Origin: Algorimicrobium hallyeonense
GTDB taxonomy: Bacteria; Bacteroidota; Bacteroidia; Flavobacteriales; Flavobacteriaceae
DNA length: 64,000 nucleotides
NCBI RefSeq assembly: GCF_042657385.1
Contig: NZ_JBHSLA010000005.1
Location: 62,001-126,000, forward strand
Direction of reading: 5' to 3'
This document shows positions 36,027-44,813 of the stretch, piece by piece (the first letter of the stretch is position 1; each line of letters begins with the position of its first letter). The position numbers and the translations under genes were made by a program. Below the pieces are notes generated by a model. It was not told where the DNA came from. It saw nothing but the letters and a program-made list of their open reading frames with translations, and did not search any database.

Positions 36027-37037
36027 TTATTTCTTAAGGAACTTCTTCATCATAAGTCCACCTTCGGTTTGAACAGCTACAATATAAAGTCCACTTTGTA
36101 AACTAGAAACATCCATTGTTTTTGAAGATCCAGCAGCACTTAAAATAAGGCGTCCATTTAGATCCGAAACACGAATAGATTGAATGGTATTTGGTGCATT
36201 ATAAGAAATATTTAAAACATCATTCACCGGGTTTGGAATTACTTGAAACTCCTTTTCAACCCAATTATTACTTGGAGTAGTTAATGGGTTTGTTAAGAAG
36301 CTCTCCATAAGGGTAATTGTTTCATTAATACCTGCAAAGGCAAACACTATTTCTGCTGTGTTAGATCTAAAAACAAGATTTCCATTACTATTATCATAAT
36401 AGTAATAAGAGGTTTGAGTAACAGATCCATTAAAAATAACAACGGTTAACGTTAAATCCTGAACAACTTTAAGTCTAGTAACGTTACCACTATAAGCACC
36501 TTCTCCCACATCATTCATAATTAAGGTTCCGTACGCATCAACCGAAGTGGTAATAGTTCCTGTGAAATCTCCTGAAGCAGCATCACTTGAAAAGCTACCA
36601 GCTACAGGATCTGAAGTGGTGTCCGTATAAGCCAAAGGGAATGTACCTAACAGCGCATTGTTTAAATTATAATTTAATTCTATTCCGGCTGCTGTAACAC
36701 CTGTAAAGGAAAAGGCTCCTGACATTTCTTCTTTAGCTAGAATATTGTTTACCTCTAGAGAACCTAATGTAGTAATGGTTAAAACCTCTGTTGTTCCTGG
36801 AAATAATGATAATTGTCCAGCATCCGGTGCAGCATAGGTGTCTGTATTGGTGCCTACCGCAGTTAAATTTGTAAAATTCCACGTTAATCCAGCACCAGAA
36901 GCACTTTGATCTAAAGCAGGAGTTGATTCCACAATAGCATACGAAGACATCGGAATACTAAAGAAATCATTAATTGGTGATTGTGCGAAACCAATAGAAG
37001 TTACGATTGTTGATAATAAAAGTAATGTTTTTTTCAT
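36027..37037 (-). CDS. T9SS type A sorting-domain protein
   Basis: A 336-residue exported protein. The signal peptide is MKKTLLLLSTIVTSIGFAQ. Residues ~25-245 form a beta-rich domain of unknown function (SSYAIVESTPALDQSASGAGLTWNFTNL), similar in type to secreted flavobacterial proteins that measure little beyond their tag. The last ~80 residues are the type A T9SS C-terminal domain (FQVIPNPVNDVLNISY, IRVSDLNGRLI, LQSGLYIVAVQTEGG, KKFLKK), cleaved during secretion and leading to an A-LPS anchor in many cases. It is single and unlinked to the type B cluster. Confidence 0.88.
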   Translation of the reverse strand: MKKTLLLLSTIVTSIGFAQSPINDFFSIPMSSYAIVESTPALDQSASGAGLTWNFTNLTAVGTNTDTYAAPDAGQLSLFPGTTEVLTITTLGSLEVNNILAKEEMSGAFSFTGVTAAGIELNYNLNNALLGTFPLAYTDTTSDPVAGSFSSDAASGDFTGTITTSVDAYGTLIMNDVGEGAYSGNVTRLKVVQDLTLTVVIFNGSVTQTSYYYYDNSNGNLVFRSNTAEIVFAFAGINETITLMESFLTNPLTTPSNNWVEKEFQVIPNPVNDVLNISYNAPNTIQSIRVSDLNGRLILSAAGSSKTMDVSSLQSGLYIVAVQTEGGLMMKKFLKK

Positions 37038-37243
37038 TTTATAATTTATTAATTAATAGCGGGTTAAATGTACAAAAACACGTTTTATAATAGGAACGAA
37101 AAAGAAATTTATAGCTCATCTACCAAAAACATAGGTAAATTTCTTTTTTTTTAGGAATAGAAAAGCATTAATACCCGAGTAAACTTATTTTTTACTACAT
37201 TTATAAACCTTCAAGTCTTTAATAATAGCATAAAAAAAGACTA

Positions 37244-39187
37244 ATGATTCAAAAATCACCATTCATTACTACACTCTTTCTAGTAGTTATGCTTTGCTAC
37301 GGACAAAATATTTCTGCCCAAAACAATTCGAATAAAACTATAGATAGTCTAACTGCGGTACTTAGTCTTGAAAAAAATCAAGAAAAAAAGTTAGAAATAC
37401 TCAACAATATTGTTGCTATTGCTTTCCAATCAGATTTAAACCTTGCTAAAACTTATGCTAGAAAAGGTGTTCAATTATCAGAAGAATTTAATAATAAAAA
37501 TTGGCAGCCAAAATTTTATGAAATGCAAGGTCGCATGCATGCAAATCTATTAGAGTTAGATTCCGCATCCATTAATTTTGATAAAGCTTTAAAAGGTTAT
37601 ACCGATATTGATGATAAAAAAGGCCAAGCTACTACCTATTTTAAAATGGGTTGGGTTCATAAGCGACAAGGCAATATTGAAGATGCTTTAAAGGTTGATC
37701 TGGAAGCTTTAAAGCTCATGGAGTCTATAGATGATAAATTGGGCATTGCTGGTGCTTATAACCGGATTTCAGAAGATTTAACCAAACAGGGCAGACATGA
37801 AGAAGCTTACGAGTACGCACTAAAAACAATTGCCTTGTGTAAAGAAAACAATTTGGAAGTGGAACTGGCATATGCCTACACGGCAGCTGGAGATACCCAA
37901 ATAGCTATGGGAAATAGCGAAGCTTCATTTGACTTTTATAATGAAGCGCTTACTTTGGCCAAATCCCTCGGTTTTTCAATTTATGACGTTTTAAACTTCT
38001 CAAACAATCGTGCCAATGCCTTAAAACGTATGGGAAATTATACCGAAGCAAAAACAGCTTATGAGCAGGCATTAACCAAAGCAGAATCCGTTAATTACGG
38101 AAATGCTATTTATGTGATAAGAGCAAATCTTGGCGAGATAAATTTACTATTAGGCCATTATGAGGATGCTTTAAAATATCAATTACAAACAGTAGCCACC
38201 CAAGAATCTGAAGGCGATGCATCCAACCTAACAGAAGGCTATCACCATTTAAGTTCCATTTATGAAAAGTTGAAAAATTATCCGCTGGCATTAGAATTCC
38301 AAAAAAAGGCACTCGTTATGCGTGATAGCACCGCCAAGATGGCGAGTGATAAAACCATGTCTGAATTAATGACCCGATTTGAAACGGAGAAAAAAGACCA
38401 AACCATTAATGCCCAAAACATGCAAATTGCGCAACAAGAACGAACACAAATTCTTTATATAACTATTGGAGCCATTCTAATATTCAGTTTATTGGGTATG
38501 ATTTTAAGTTTTAAAAATATCCGGAAAAAACGGCAAGCTTTACAGGTCTTAAATGCCGAATTGGATACCAAAAACAAACAGAATGAATTACTTTTAAAGG
38601 AAATTCATCATCGGGTAAAAAACAACCTAGAAATGGTAAAAAGCCTGATTGCTTTACAATCGGCTCAAATGGAAGATTCTGCCACAAAAGACGCTATGAT
38701 TGCCAGTCAAAATCGGGTGCAATCCATGGGAATTATTCATCAGAAACTCTATCAAGGCACCAATTTAGGTTCTATTGAAATGAAAGACTATTTCTTGAAT
38801 TTAAGCGAAGGTATTTTAGATTCATTCAACGCCGAAAATAAAGTTAAAATAGAATGTGCCATGGAGCAATTGGAATTGGATGTGGACACAGCAGTTCCTA
38901 TTGGATTAATTGTGAATGAGCTATTAACCAATGCCATAAAATATGCGTTTCCGAATACCGAAACTGGAAAAATATCCATTCAGTTGGAACAAAAAACAAA
39001 TGATATACTGCATTTAAAAGTCACCGATAATGGCATTGGAAAAGTATTAGGTCTTGCACCAAAAGGCACCGGTTTTGGATCGCAATTGATTCAGCTGTTA
39101 ACCCATCAACTAAACGGAACCATGCAGGAAGATGGTGAAGACGGTACATCGGTTTCATTTCAATTTAAACACCAAAAAGCAGCTTAA
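37244..39187 (+). CDS. TPR sensor histidine kinase (HisKA_2 type)
   Basis: A 647-residue membrane sensor. The N-terminal signal sequence is followed by a periplasmic array of tetratricopeptide repeats (for example AYNRISEDLTKQGRHEEAYEYALKTI and NYTEAKTAYEQALTKA), a coiled segment, one membrane helix near residues 403-422 (ILYITIGAILIFSLLGMILSF), and the catalytic part: HisKA_2 with EIHHRVKNNL near residue 454 and HATPase with NELLTNAIKYAF, DNGIG and GFGSQLI. It overlaps its response regulator by one base. The signal is unknown; TPR repeats suggest a protein or peptide ligand. Confidence 0.93.
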   Translation: MIQKSPFITTLFLVVMLCYGQNISAQNNSNKTIDSLTAVLSLEKNQEKKLEILNNIVAIAFQSDLNLAKTYARKGVQLSEEFNNKNWQPKFYEMQGRMHANLLELDSASINFDKALKGYTDIDDKKGQATTYFKMGWVHKRQGNIEDALKVDLEALKLMESIDDKLGIAGAYNRISEDLTKQGRHEEAYEYALKTIALCKENNLEVELAYAYTAAGDTQIAMGNSEASFDFYNEALTLAKSLGFSIYDVLNFSNNRANALKRMGNYTEAKTAYEQALTKAESVNYGNAIYVIRANLGEINLLLGHYEDALKYQLQTVATQESEGDASNLTEGYHHLSSIYEKLKNYPLALEFQKKALVMRDSTAKMASDKTMSELMTRFETEKKDQTINAQNMQIAQQERTQILYITIGAILIFSLLGMILSFKNIRKKRQALQVLNAELDTKNKQNELLLKEIHHRVKNNLEMVKSLIALQSAQMEDSATKDAMIASQNRVQSMGIIHQKLYQGTNLGSIEMKDYFLNLSEGILDSFNAENKVKIECAMEQLELDVDTAVPIGLIVNELLTNAIKYAFPNTETGKISIQLEQKTNDILHLKVTDNGIGKVLGLAPKGTGFGSQLIQLLTHQLNGTMQEDGEDGTSVSFQFKHQKAA

Positions 39188-39930
39188 TGGAACAACCCAT
39201 AAAAATACTAATTGTTGAAGATGAAATGATTATTGCTGCAAATATTTCTTTACAACTTACCAATTTAGGTTATGAAGTCACAGGAATTATACCGCGAGGC
39301 GAAGAAGCGCTTATTCACATAAAAAAAAATAAACCGGATATATTATTATTAGACATTCAGTTAAAAGGTACCATTGATGGCATTGAAATGGCCCAAATCA
39401 TGCAACAAGATTACAACATCCCCATTATTTATTTGACTGCCAATACAGACGATGCACATTTTGAAAAAGCTAAAACTACCAATCCGCATGCCTTTATTTC
39501 TAAACCATTTAAAAAATTAGATTTACAACATGCCATTGAGCTCACCTTACACAACATACAAAAGGATGATTTAGCAGTAAAAAGTGACCCTATAAATAAC
39601 CTAGATCCTTTTGTATTAAGCGACTGCATTTTTGTAAGACACCATGATAAAATGGTGAAAGTCGCTATTTGTAATATATTATATATTGAGGCAGAACGTA
39701 ATTATTGCCGCATCTATTCCAAAACAAAAGAATATCTCTTGGTTATGACTTTAAAAGATTTGGACGAAAAACTACCCACCAACCTCTTCTTACGAATTCA
39801 CAGATCCTTTATTGTAAATATCTCCCATATTGATGAAATAGCAACCAGACACGTTGTTATTTCCAAAAAAGCTATTCCATTGAGCAAGAGCTTAAAAGAA
39901 GAACTTCTAAATAGGTTACATACTATTTAA
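39187..39930 (+). CDS. LytTR-family DNA-binding response regulator
   Basis: A 247-residue two-component regulator. The receiver domain has VEDE, the phosphoacceptor Asp56 in LLLDIQL, Thr in YLTAN, and Lys in ISKPF. The C-terminal LytTR DNA-binding domain spans about residues 140-247 (FVRHHDKMVKVAICNILYIEAERNYC, RIHRSFIVNI, PLSKSLKEELLNR). The ATG overlaps the stop of the histidine kinase by one base (TAATG), so they are translationally coupled. LytTR targets are usually direct repeats upstream of nearby genes; the following exported genes are plausible targets by position only. Confidence 0.94.
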   Translation: MEQPIKILIVEDEMIIAANISLQLTNLGYEVTGIIPRGEEALIHIKKNKPDILLLDIQLKGTIDGIEMAQIMQQDYNIPIIYLTANTDDAHFEKAKTTNPHAFISKPFKKLDLQHAIELTLHNIQKDDLAVKSDPINNLDPFVLSDCIFVRHHDKMVKVAICNILYIEAERNYCRIYSKTKEYLLVMTLKDLDEKLPTNLFLRIHRSFIVNISHIDEIATRHVVISKKAIPLSKSLKEELLNRLHTI

Positions 39931-40072
39931 AGTCCGGATAAATAAAATACTACTTTCGGACAGACATAGGATATCTTCATCCTAACACACTTGCCATTTT
40001 CATTGATTATCAGTTATTTAGAGCAACACGAAATGTGTTACGCTATTAATTAATCTTTTAAAAACAGTAATC

Positions 40073-40810
40073 ATGAAAACTATTAAAACAATTATGGTAT
40101 TGGCCGCTTTGCTTCTACTAACCCCTTGTACGACAAATGCACAAGAGCAAGAGAGTTTTATCATGAACATAACCGAATTTACGGTTAAGTTTGGACAAGA
40201 CCACAACTTTACAGACGGTGTCAAAAAGTGGAAAAAATGCTACCAAGACAATAACGGCACCAACAAATGGAATGTATGGCATCGTTTACAAGGCAAAGGC
40301 AATGTATATGTGGTTGCTGGTAATATGGCAAATTGGGCAGAAATGAGTAAGGAAGATCCAGCATCAAAATCCTGTAGCGCCATTGCACTAGAATCTATCA
40401 CACCTTTTATAGAAAGTACAGATTTTAACACTACCAGATTCATACCAGGTATTAGCCGCAATGCACCTTTTGGTGATGCTACTATTATTTGGGTAACAAA
40501 CTTTATTGTACATGATGATTTTACTTTCAATGAAATAATTTCAGAAGTTACAACGGCCATAGCATCTAAAGAAGGCGACAAAAGAGGCTATTGGTACCGA
40601 GTAATGGGAGGTGAAACAAGCGATTATTTTGTGACGACACCATTTAAAGACTTTGCGGCAATGGACGTTGAAACGGACAATGTCTGGAAGGTTTTTGAAA
40701 GCGTACATGGCGAAAAGAAAACTAAAGAAACTCGCAAGAAATTTAGAGAATCCGTAGAAGATATATGGAGTTACACCTTTATGCTTGAAAGCGAATTAAG
40801 TCTGAAATAA
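40073..40810 (+). CDS. Exported protein, probable ABM-like (alpha/beta barrel) fold
   Basis: A 245-residue protein with a signal peptide beginning MKTIKTIMVLAALLLLTPC and cleavage near TNAQE. The mature part shows two similar halves of ~100 residues with the beta-alpha-beta character of dimeric alpha/beta barrel proteins (FIMNITEFTVKFGQDHNFTDGVKKW; FIVHDDFTFNEIISEVTTAI). No catalytic motif is recognisable. It begins 142 bp after the LytTR regulator and is followed after 26 bp by a gene with the same N-terminal signal start. Function is not known; a ligand-binding or stress role is only a guess. Confidence 0.6.
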   Translation: MKTIKTIMVLAALLLLTPCTTNAQEQESFIMNITEFTVKFGQDHNFTDGVKKWKKCYQDNNGTNKWNVWHRLQGKGNVYVVAGNMANWAEMSKEDPASKSCSAIALESITPFIESTDFNTTRFIPGISRNAPFGDATIIWVTNFIVHDDFTFNEIISEVTTAIASKEGDKRGYWYRVMGGETSDYFVTTPFKDFAAMDVETDNVWKVFESVHGEKKTKETRKKFRESVEDIWSYTFMLESELSLK

Positions 40811-40836
40811 TAATCAACCAATTAAAACTAGTAATT

Positions 40837-41595
40837 ATGAAAACTATTAAAACAATTACGGTGCTATTTATAATAAGCATACTGACTCCTGTTGTATTAA
40901 CCGCTCAAAACCAAGCTTATTGGATTCATGCTGATCAGGTAAAACCCAGCAAACAGTCAAATTATGAGCAAATAACACAAGATTTTATAGAAGCTTGTAA
41001 AAAGCATGATTTAAAAAATGCAGATTGGGCTACGGCGCGCACAGATGATGGCATGTATTTAAATATCATGCCAATAGACAACATGGCAGATTTAGACAAG
41101 AATCCATTGGCTCCTTTAATGGAAAAAATGGGAGAAAAAAATTTCCAAGCCGTTTTTGAAAACTTCGATACTTGCTATGATAATCATGGCGATTATATTC
41201 TTTATTTAATGAAGAATTTATCCTATATGCCAAATGGTTTAACTACCAATACGCCTGAACAAAACTACCGGAAATGGCATTATTTTCATGTAACCCCTGC
41301 AAACGAGCAAGCGCTGTATGAAAAAATTAAAGAAATAAAAGCACTCTATGAAAAAAAGAGTTCTAAAGAGTACTACAGAATTTATAGAAGTGGATTTGGC
41401 ACCATGGGAACATTTTATATAGCTAGTATTTCCGCTAAAGACGAGCAGACCTATTCTAAAACATCTACCGAAAACAATTCTCTTTTAGGAAATGAAGGCA
41501 CAAAGCTATTTGCTGAAATGTATGTGCTTCTAGAAAAATATGAAGTAAAATCAGGACGTATGAGAACAGATTTAAGCTATACAGCTAAAAAATAA
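40837..41595 (+). CDS. Exported protein, paralogous to the preceding gene
   Basis: A 252-residue protein with a signal peptide (MKTIKTITVLFIISILTPVV) that shares its first seven residues with the gene before it, while the mature domains are only distantly alike. It likewise seems to be two ABM-like halves (YWIHADQVKPSKQSNYEQITQDF; YFHVTPANEQALYEKIKEIKALY). The 26-bp spacing suggests one transcript with the preceding gene, ending at the strong terminator at 41606. Function is unknown. Confidence 0.6.
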   Translation: MKTIKTITVLFIISILTPVVLTAQNQAYWIHADQVKPSKQSNYEQITQDFIEACKKHDLKNADWATARTDDGMYLNIMPIDNMADLDKNPLAPLMEKMGEKNFQAVFENFDTCYDNHGDYILYLMKNLSYMPNGLTTNTPEQNYRKWHYFHVTPANEQALYEKIKEIKALYEKKSSKEYYRIYRSGFGTMGTFYIASISAKDEQTYSKTSTENNSLLGNEGTKLFAEMYVLLEKYEVKSGRMRTDLSYTAKK

Positions 41596-41605
41596 CAACC
41601 AAACC

Positions 41606-41641
41606 GAAACCTGCTGGATTGTTTCCAGTAGGTTTCTTTTT
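41606..41641 (+). terminator. Rho-independent terminator after the paired exported genes
   Basis: A 13-bp stem (41606-41618 with 41624-41636, one G-U pair), a 5-base loop, then ttttt. It separates the paired exported genes from the lipoprotein gene at 41655. Confidence 0.88.
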
Positions 41642-41654
41642 GAAATTAAATATT

Positions 41655-42104
41655 ATGAAAAAATTATTCTTATTAGGATTTACAATAATTCTTTGTACAG
41701 CATGCGAGAAAACAGAAAAGCGATATACCATGCAATCTCCAGAAATAGACACATTCAAACAAGTAATAGATGCATATCAAAAGCAAGATTGGGCAACATA
41801 CAAATCACATTATGCAGATACAGCTAAAATTATGAGTAATACAACTCAAGAATTTGCTAAAACTTTAGATCAAGAAATTGCACAGAATAAAAAAGATGCG
41901 AGCATGTTTCATTCCTGGAAATACAACCCTGAAGATGTTGAATATGAAATGGTAATTACCGATGAAGGCGAAACTTGGGTGAATTTTTGGGGAGATTGGA
42001 GAGCGCGTTTAAAAGAAAATGATAAGGAATATATAATCCCAGTACATATTACGGCAGGTTTTTTAAATGACAAAATAGACAAATTGCAAAACAATAAGGC
42101 ATGA
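41655..42104 (+). CDS. Lipoprotein with SnoaL/NTF2-like domain
   Basis: A 149-residue lipoprotein. The signal MKKLFLLGFTIILCTACEK has a clear lipobox (CTAC, acyl cysteine at residue 17). The mature part has an NTF2/SnoaL-like cone: FKQVIDAYQKQDWATYKSHYADTAKI followed by a VEYEMVITDEGETWVNFWGDW sheet. This fold holds ketosteroid-isomerase-like enzymes and binding proteins; the active-site residues cannot be assigned. It is translationally coupled to the epimerase by an ATGA overlap. An earlier TTG start is rejected because the terminator hairpin lies inside that extension. Confidence 0.7.
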   Translation: MKKLFLLGFTIILCTACEKTEKRYTMQSPEIDTFKQVIDAYQKQDWATYKSHYADTAKIMSNTTQEFAKTLDQEIAQNKKDASMFHSWKYNPEDVEYEMVITDEGETWVNFWGDWRARLKENDKEYIIPVHITAGFLNDKIDKLQNNKA

Positions 42105-43039
42105 AAAAAGTAGGCATCATCGGTGGTTCAGGATTTATAGGAAGTCATATTACCAAAACATTTTTAGAAAATGGTTTTGAGGTAAAGGCGTCTACAACAG
42201 ATATTTCCAATGAAGGTAAATATCAGCATTTAATGAATTTAAAAAATGCTGAAAACTTACATATAAGCGAATTAGACGTAAGAGATAAAAATCAATTAAA
42301 ACAGTTTGTTTCAAACTGTGATATTATCATTCATGGCGGCACGCCCTTTCAATTGGATTTTCAGGATGCCAAAACCGAATTATTTGACCCAACCATTATA
42401 GGCACCGAAAATGTTCTGGAAGTAATTAATACGGTTATTACTGTAAAAAAAGTTGTCATCATTGCTTCAGTGGCGGCATACAACACCAACTTTCCTTTAC
42501 CGCCTGACAATATGCTTGAAACCGATACTTTTAATGAAAAAGATACCCCTTTTTTTAGTGAAGAAAGTCATCCCTACGCACAGGCAAAATTTCTGGCTAA
42601 CCAAACAGTAAATAACTTTTTACAAACCCATCCAAATGCCAACGCAGAAATTACAAGTCTGTCTCCAGTTGCCGTTTTTGGAAAATCCATGTCACAACGA
42701 GAAGATTCCACCTCAACAGGTTTACAGTATTTAATAAAAAACAATTTAGCTCCTAATCCGTTTATCCAAATGCTTTATGATACCAATGCGGAAATGGCAG
42801 TTGTTAATGTAACAGATGTAGCAATTGCCGCGTATAAAGCAGCCACTATTTCTGGGTTACATGGCAAAAACTATTTATTGAGTAGTGAAACCTATCCTGT
42901 TTCAGATATCAACTTGATGCTAAACAATCAAGCACCTGAAAACCTACCAAAAATAATTTATCAAAACCAACAAGCTGAACATGATCTGGGACTGCCATTT
43001 CAATCTGTAAAGGATACTTTACAAGGATTTAATTCTTAA
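42101..43039 (+). CDS. NAD(P)-dependent epimerase/dehydrogenase family protein
   Basis: A 312-residue Rossmann-fold protein of the extended SDR family. The dinucleotide motif is GGSGFIGSHI (residues 8-17), and the middle carries SSVAAYN-type serine and YAQAKFLAN (Tyr/Lys pair) around residues 120-165. It resembles the dihydroflavonol-reductase/nucleoside-diphosphate-sugar epimerase-like group; the substrate cannot be assigned. It overlaps the SnoaL-like lipoprotein by 4 bp and is followed by the broken O-methyltransferase. Confidence 0.82.
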   Translation: MKKVGIIGGSGFIGSHITKTFLENGFEVKASTTDISNEGKYQHLMNLKNAENLHISELDVRDKNQLKQFVSNCDIIIHGGTPFQLDFQDAKTELFDPTIIGTENVLEVINTVITVKKVVIIASVAAYNTNFPLPPDNMLETDTFNEKDTPFFSEESHPYAQAKFLANQTVNNFLQTHPNANAEITSLSPVAVFGKSMSQREDSTSTGLQYLIKNNLAPNPFIQMLYDTNAEMAVVNVTDVAIAAYKAATISGLHGKNYLLSSETYPVSDINLMLNNQAPENLPKIIYQNQQAEHDLGLPFQSVKDTLQGFNS

Positions 43040-43116
43040 TAAAAAGCCGTTAAAAATGCATTAACCAATTGGACAAAAGCAGAATTGAAATTTTAAATAC
43101 TAAATGATTAAAAATA

Positions 43117-43694
43117 ATGGAAACCACAACAATACAACCAACACCGGCCGCAATCCGACAAATGGGAACAGGATTTTGGGCATCAAAAGTTTTATTGACT
43201 GGCGTAAATTTTCAATTATTCACACAATTAGCGACACACGGATCTATGTCTGCAAAAGCCATCAAGAATATTTTAGGATTAAAATGCAGCGACAGAAACC
43301 TGTATGTTTTTTTTAGATTGCCTAACTGGATTGAGCTTTTTAGAACGTGAAGGTCTCTTAGCAACTGTAATCTATTCTAATACCGTAGATACAGCTATTT
43401 TTTTAGACAAAGCCAAACCATCCTACATTGGAGGCATTCTTGAAATGCAAAATGATCAGGGCTGGAATGTTTGGACAAAACTTGATAATGGATTAAAAAC
43501 CGGATTGATTCAACAGGAAATAAAAGATAACGGCGAGAACATTTTCGATTTTATAAGTAAAGATCCTGAAATGTTCAAAAAATTCGTCGATGGTATGACA
43601 GGTGTGCAAATGGGCAAAAAAAGCAGGTTTCTCCACCACAGAATTAATGCCTTTGCCAGGACCATCCAGTGCTGCAATTGCTTATAAACTATAA
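43117..43694 (+). pseudogene. Disrupted O-methyltransferase (frameshift plus internal deletion)
   Basis: Three pieces of one family protein lie in two frames. The first (METTTIQPTPAAIRQMGTGFWASKVLLTGV) is the dimerisation domain. It runs into an 8-T tract (43307-43314), after which the family sequence continues in the +1 frame (LDCLTGLSFLEREGLL, KAKPSYIGGILEMQND, MFKKFVDGMTGVQMG). At about 43618 this jumps to yet another frame and to the last residues of the family (AGFSTTELMPLPG, SAAIAYKL, stop at 43692-43694), so the SAM-binding catalytic domain of ~150 residues is missing. The family is the plant-type O-methyltransferase (Methyltransf_2) group. The gene cannot make an active enzyme. Confidence 0.85.
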
Positions 43695-43723
43695 AATTCA
43701 CATAATCATTAAATCGAATAAAT

Positions 43724-44245
43724 ATGAGAACAACAAAATTTACACTATTGGCAATTGCTTTAGTGACTGCTATGTCAATATCAAGCTGTAACGAGAAAAC
43801 CAAAACGGAAACAACCGTAGAAAAAGCAGTATCCACTGAAACCGTTGTTGCAAATGAAACACCAGACTATTTTCTACTGCGTCCAGAAGTAGAAAAGGCT
43901 TATGGTTACACGCATGCTGTAAAAATTGGAAATTCTATTAAAATCTCTGGTGCTGTTAGTATGGATGACGAAGGAAATCCTACTGCTATTGGCGATTTAG
44001 AACAACAAATGAAAAACTGTTATGCCGATCTGGATAAAATATTAAAACACTATGGCTGCACATTTGATGATGTAGTCGTGGAAAACGTATTCACAACCGA
44101 TATGGCCAAGTTTTTAGAATTTGCAGGTTACAGAACAGAAATCTATAAAAAGCAATTTCCTACGGGTTCGTGGCTTGGTGTTAAAGAGTTGGCAATTCCA
44201 GAATTTATGATTGAGATAGAATTGGAAGTTCACAAGGCACAATAG
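43724..44245 (+). CDS. RidA-like (YjgF/YER057c/UK114) lipoprotein
   Basis: A 173-residue lipoprotein with signal MRTTKFTLLAIALVTAMSISSC and a short charged linker (KTETTVEKAVSTETVVANE) before a RidA domain (AVKIGNSIKISGAVSMDDEGNPTAIGDLEQQM, DVVVENVFTTDMAKF, GSWLGVKELAIPEFMIEIELEV). RidA proteins hydrolyse reactive enamine/imine intermediates in the cytoplasm; here the domain is exported, so it probably has another substrate or a binding role. The Arg of the classical active site (about position 105) is not clearly kept. Its stop falls in a short heptamer array. Confidence 0.83.
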   Translation: MRTTKFTLLAIALVTAMSISSCNEKTKTETTVEKAVSTETVVANETPDYFLLRPEVEKAYGYTHAVKIGNSIKISGAVSMDDEGNPTAIGDLEQQMKNCYADLDKILKHYGCTFDDVVVENVFTTDMAKFLEFAGYRTEIYKKQFPTGSWLGVKELAIPEFMIEIELEVHKAQ

Positions 44246-44270
44246 TGAATAGTGAATAGTGAATAGTGAA
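44243..44270. repeat. Heptamer tandem array tagtgaa x4
   Basis: Four perfect copies of tagtgaa, of which the first supplies the TAG stop of the RidA-like gene (44243-44245). A short microsatellite-like array with a different period and sequence from the octamer arrays. Confidence 0.85.
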
Positions 44271-44324
44271 AAAATTGAAAGCGATACTAATGGAAATCAA
44301 AATTAAAAACTAAAATCAATAATT

Positions 44325-44732
44325 ATGAAAACAAATGAAAACACCCAAATCATTGACACTATGTATAATGCATTTGCTTCAGGTGATATGCCAACGGTTT
44401 TGGGTTCCATGCATCCCAAAATAGAATGGAACGAAGCTGAAGGAAACAAATATGCGGACGGAAACCCATACATAGGTCCAAATGCGATTTTAAATGGGGT
44501 ATTTGCACGTCTTGGAGCTGATCACGAGTATTTCAAACTAGCGGATATTAAGCTTCATGACATGCGTAACAATCAGGTATTAGCCACGTTAAGGTATGAT
44601 GCTAAAAACAAAAAAACTGGTAAAAAATATAACGCGCAAGCCGCACATTTGTGGACATTAAAGGGTGGCAAAGTAATTACATTTCAACAATATGTAGACA
44701 CCAAAAAATTAGCTGATGCGGAGATGCCGTAA
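44325..44732 (+). CDS. SnoaL-like/nuclear transport factor 2 family protein
   Basis: A 135-residue cytoplasmic protein of the SnoaL/NTF2 fold. The motif TQIIDTMYNAFASGDMPTVLGSMHPKIEWNEAEG is the classical first half, and the strands ending HLWTLKGGKVITFQQYVDT are the C-terminal part. The family covers ketosteroid isomerases, polyketide cyclases and small-molecule binders; the active-site Asp/His pair cannot be assigned with confidence. It is probably transcribed with the ABM-like gene downstream. Confidence 0.82.
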   Translation: MKTNENTQIIDTMYNAFASGDMPTVLGSMHPKIEWNEAEGNKYADGNPYIGPNAILNGVFARLGADHEYFKLADIKLHDMRNNQVLATLRYDAKNKKTGKKYNAQAAHLWTLKGGKVITFQQYVDTKKLADAEMP

Positions 44733-44813
44733 AACTAAAACCAAGTAAGCCAACCCGCCTTCAATAACCTCGGAAACCTTTTAAAGTAAATATGAACAAA
44801 TAAAATAAAGATC

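Noticed and set aside
39932..39961. Terminator after the LytTR gene
   Set aside because: The only pairing is a 5-bp gtccg/cggac stem with a 20-base loop and no T run.
40240..40581. Antisense frame of 113 residues opposite the exported gene at 40073
   Set aside because: It is a shadow of a gene with a clear signal peptide, with no start context, promoter or family similarity. The same holds for the frames opposite dnaJ (54430-54732) and the NatB-like permease (51603-51890).
43304..43687. Independent 127-residue gene after the T tract
   Set aside because: Its sequence continues the O-methyltransferase family of the upstream frame, and its C-terminal end is an off-frame reading of the family's last residues.
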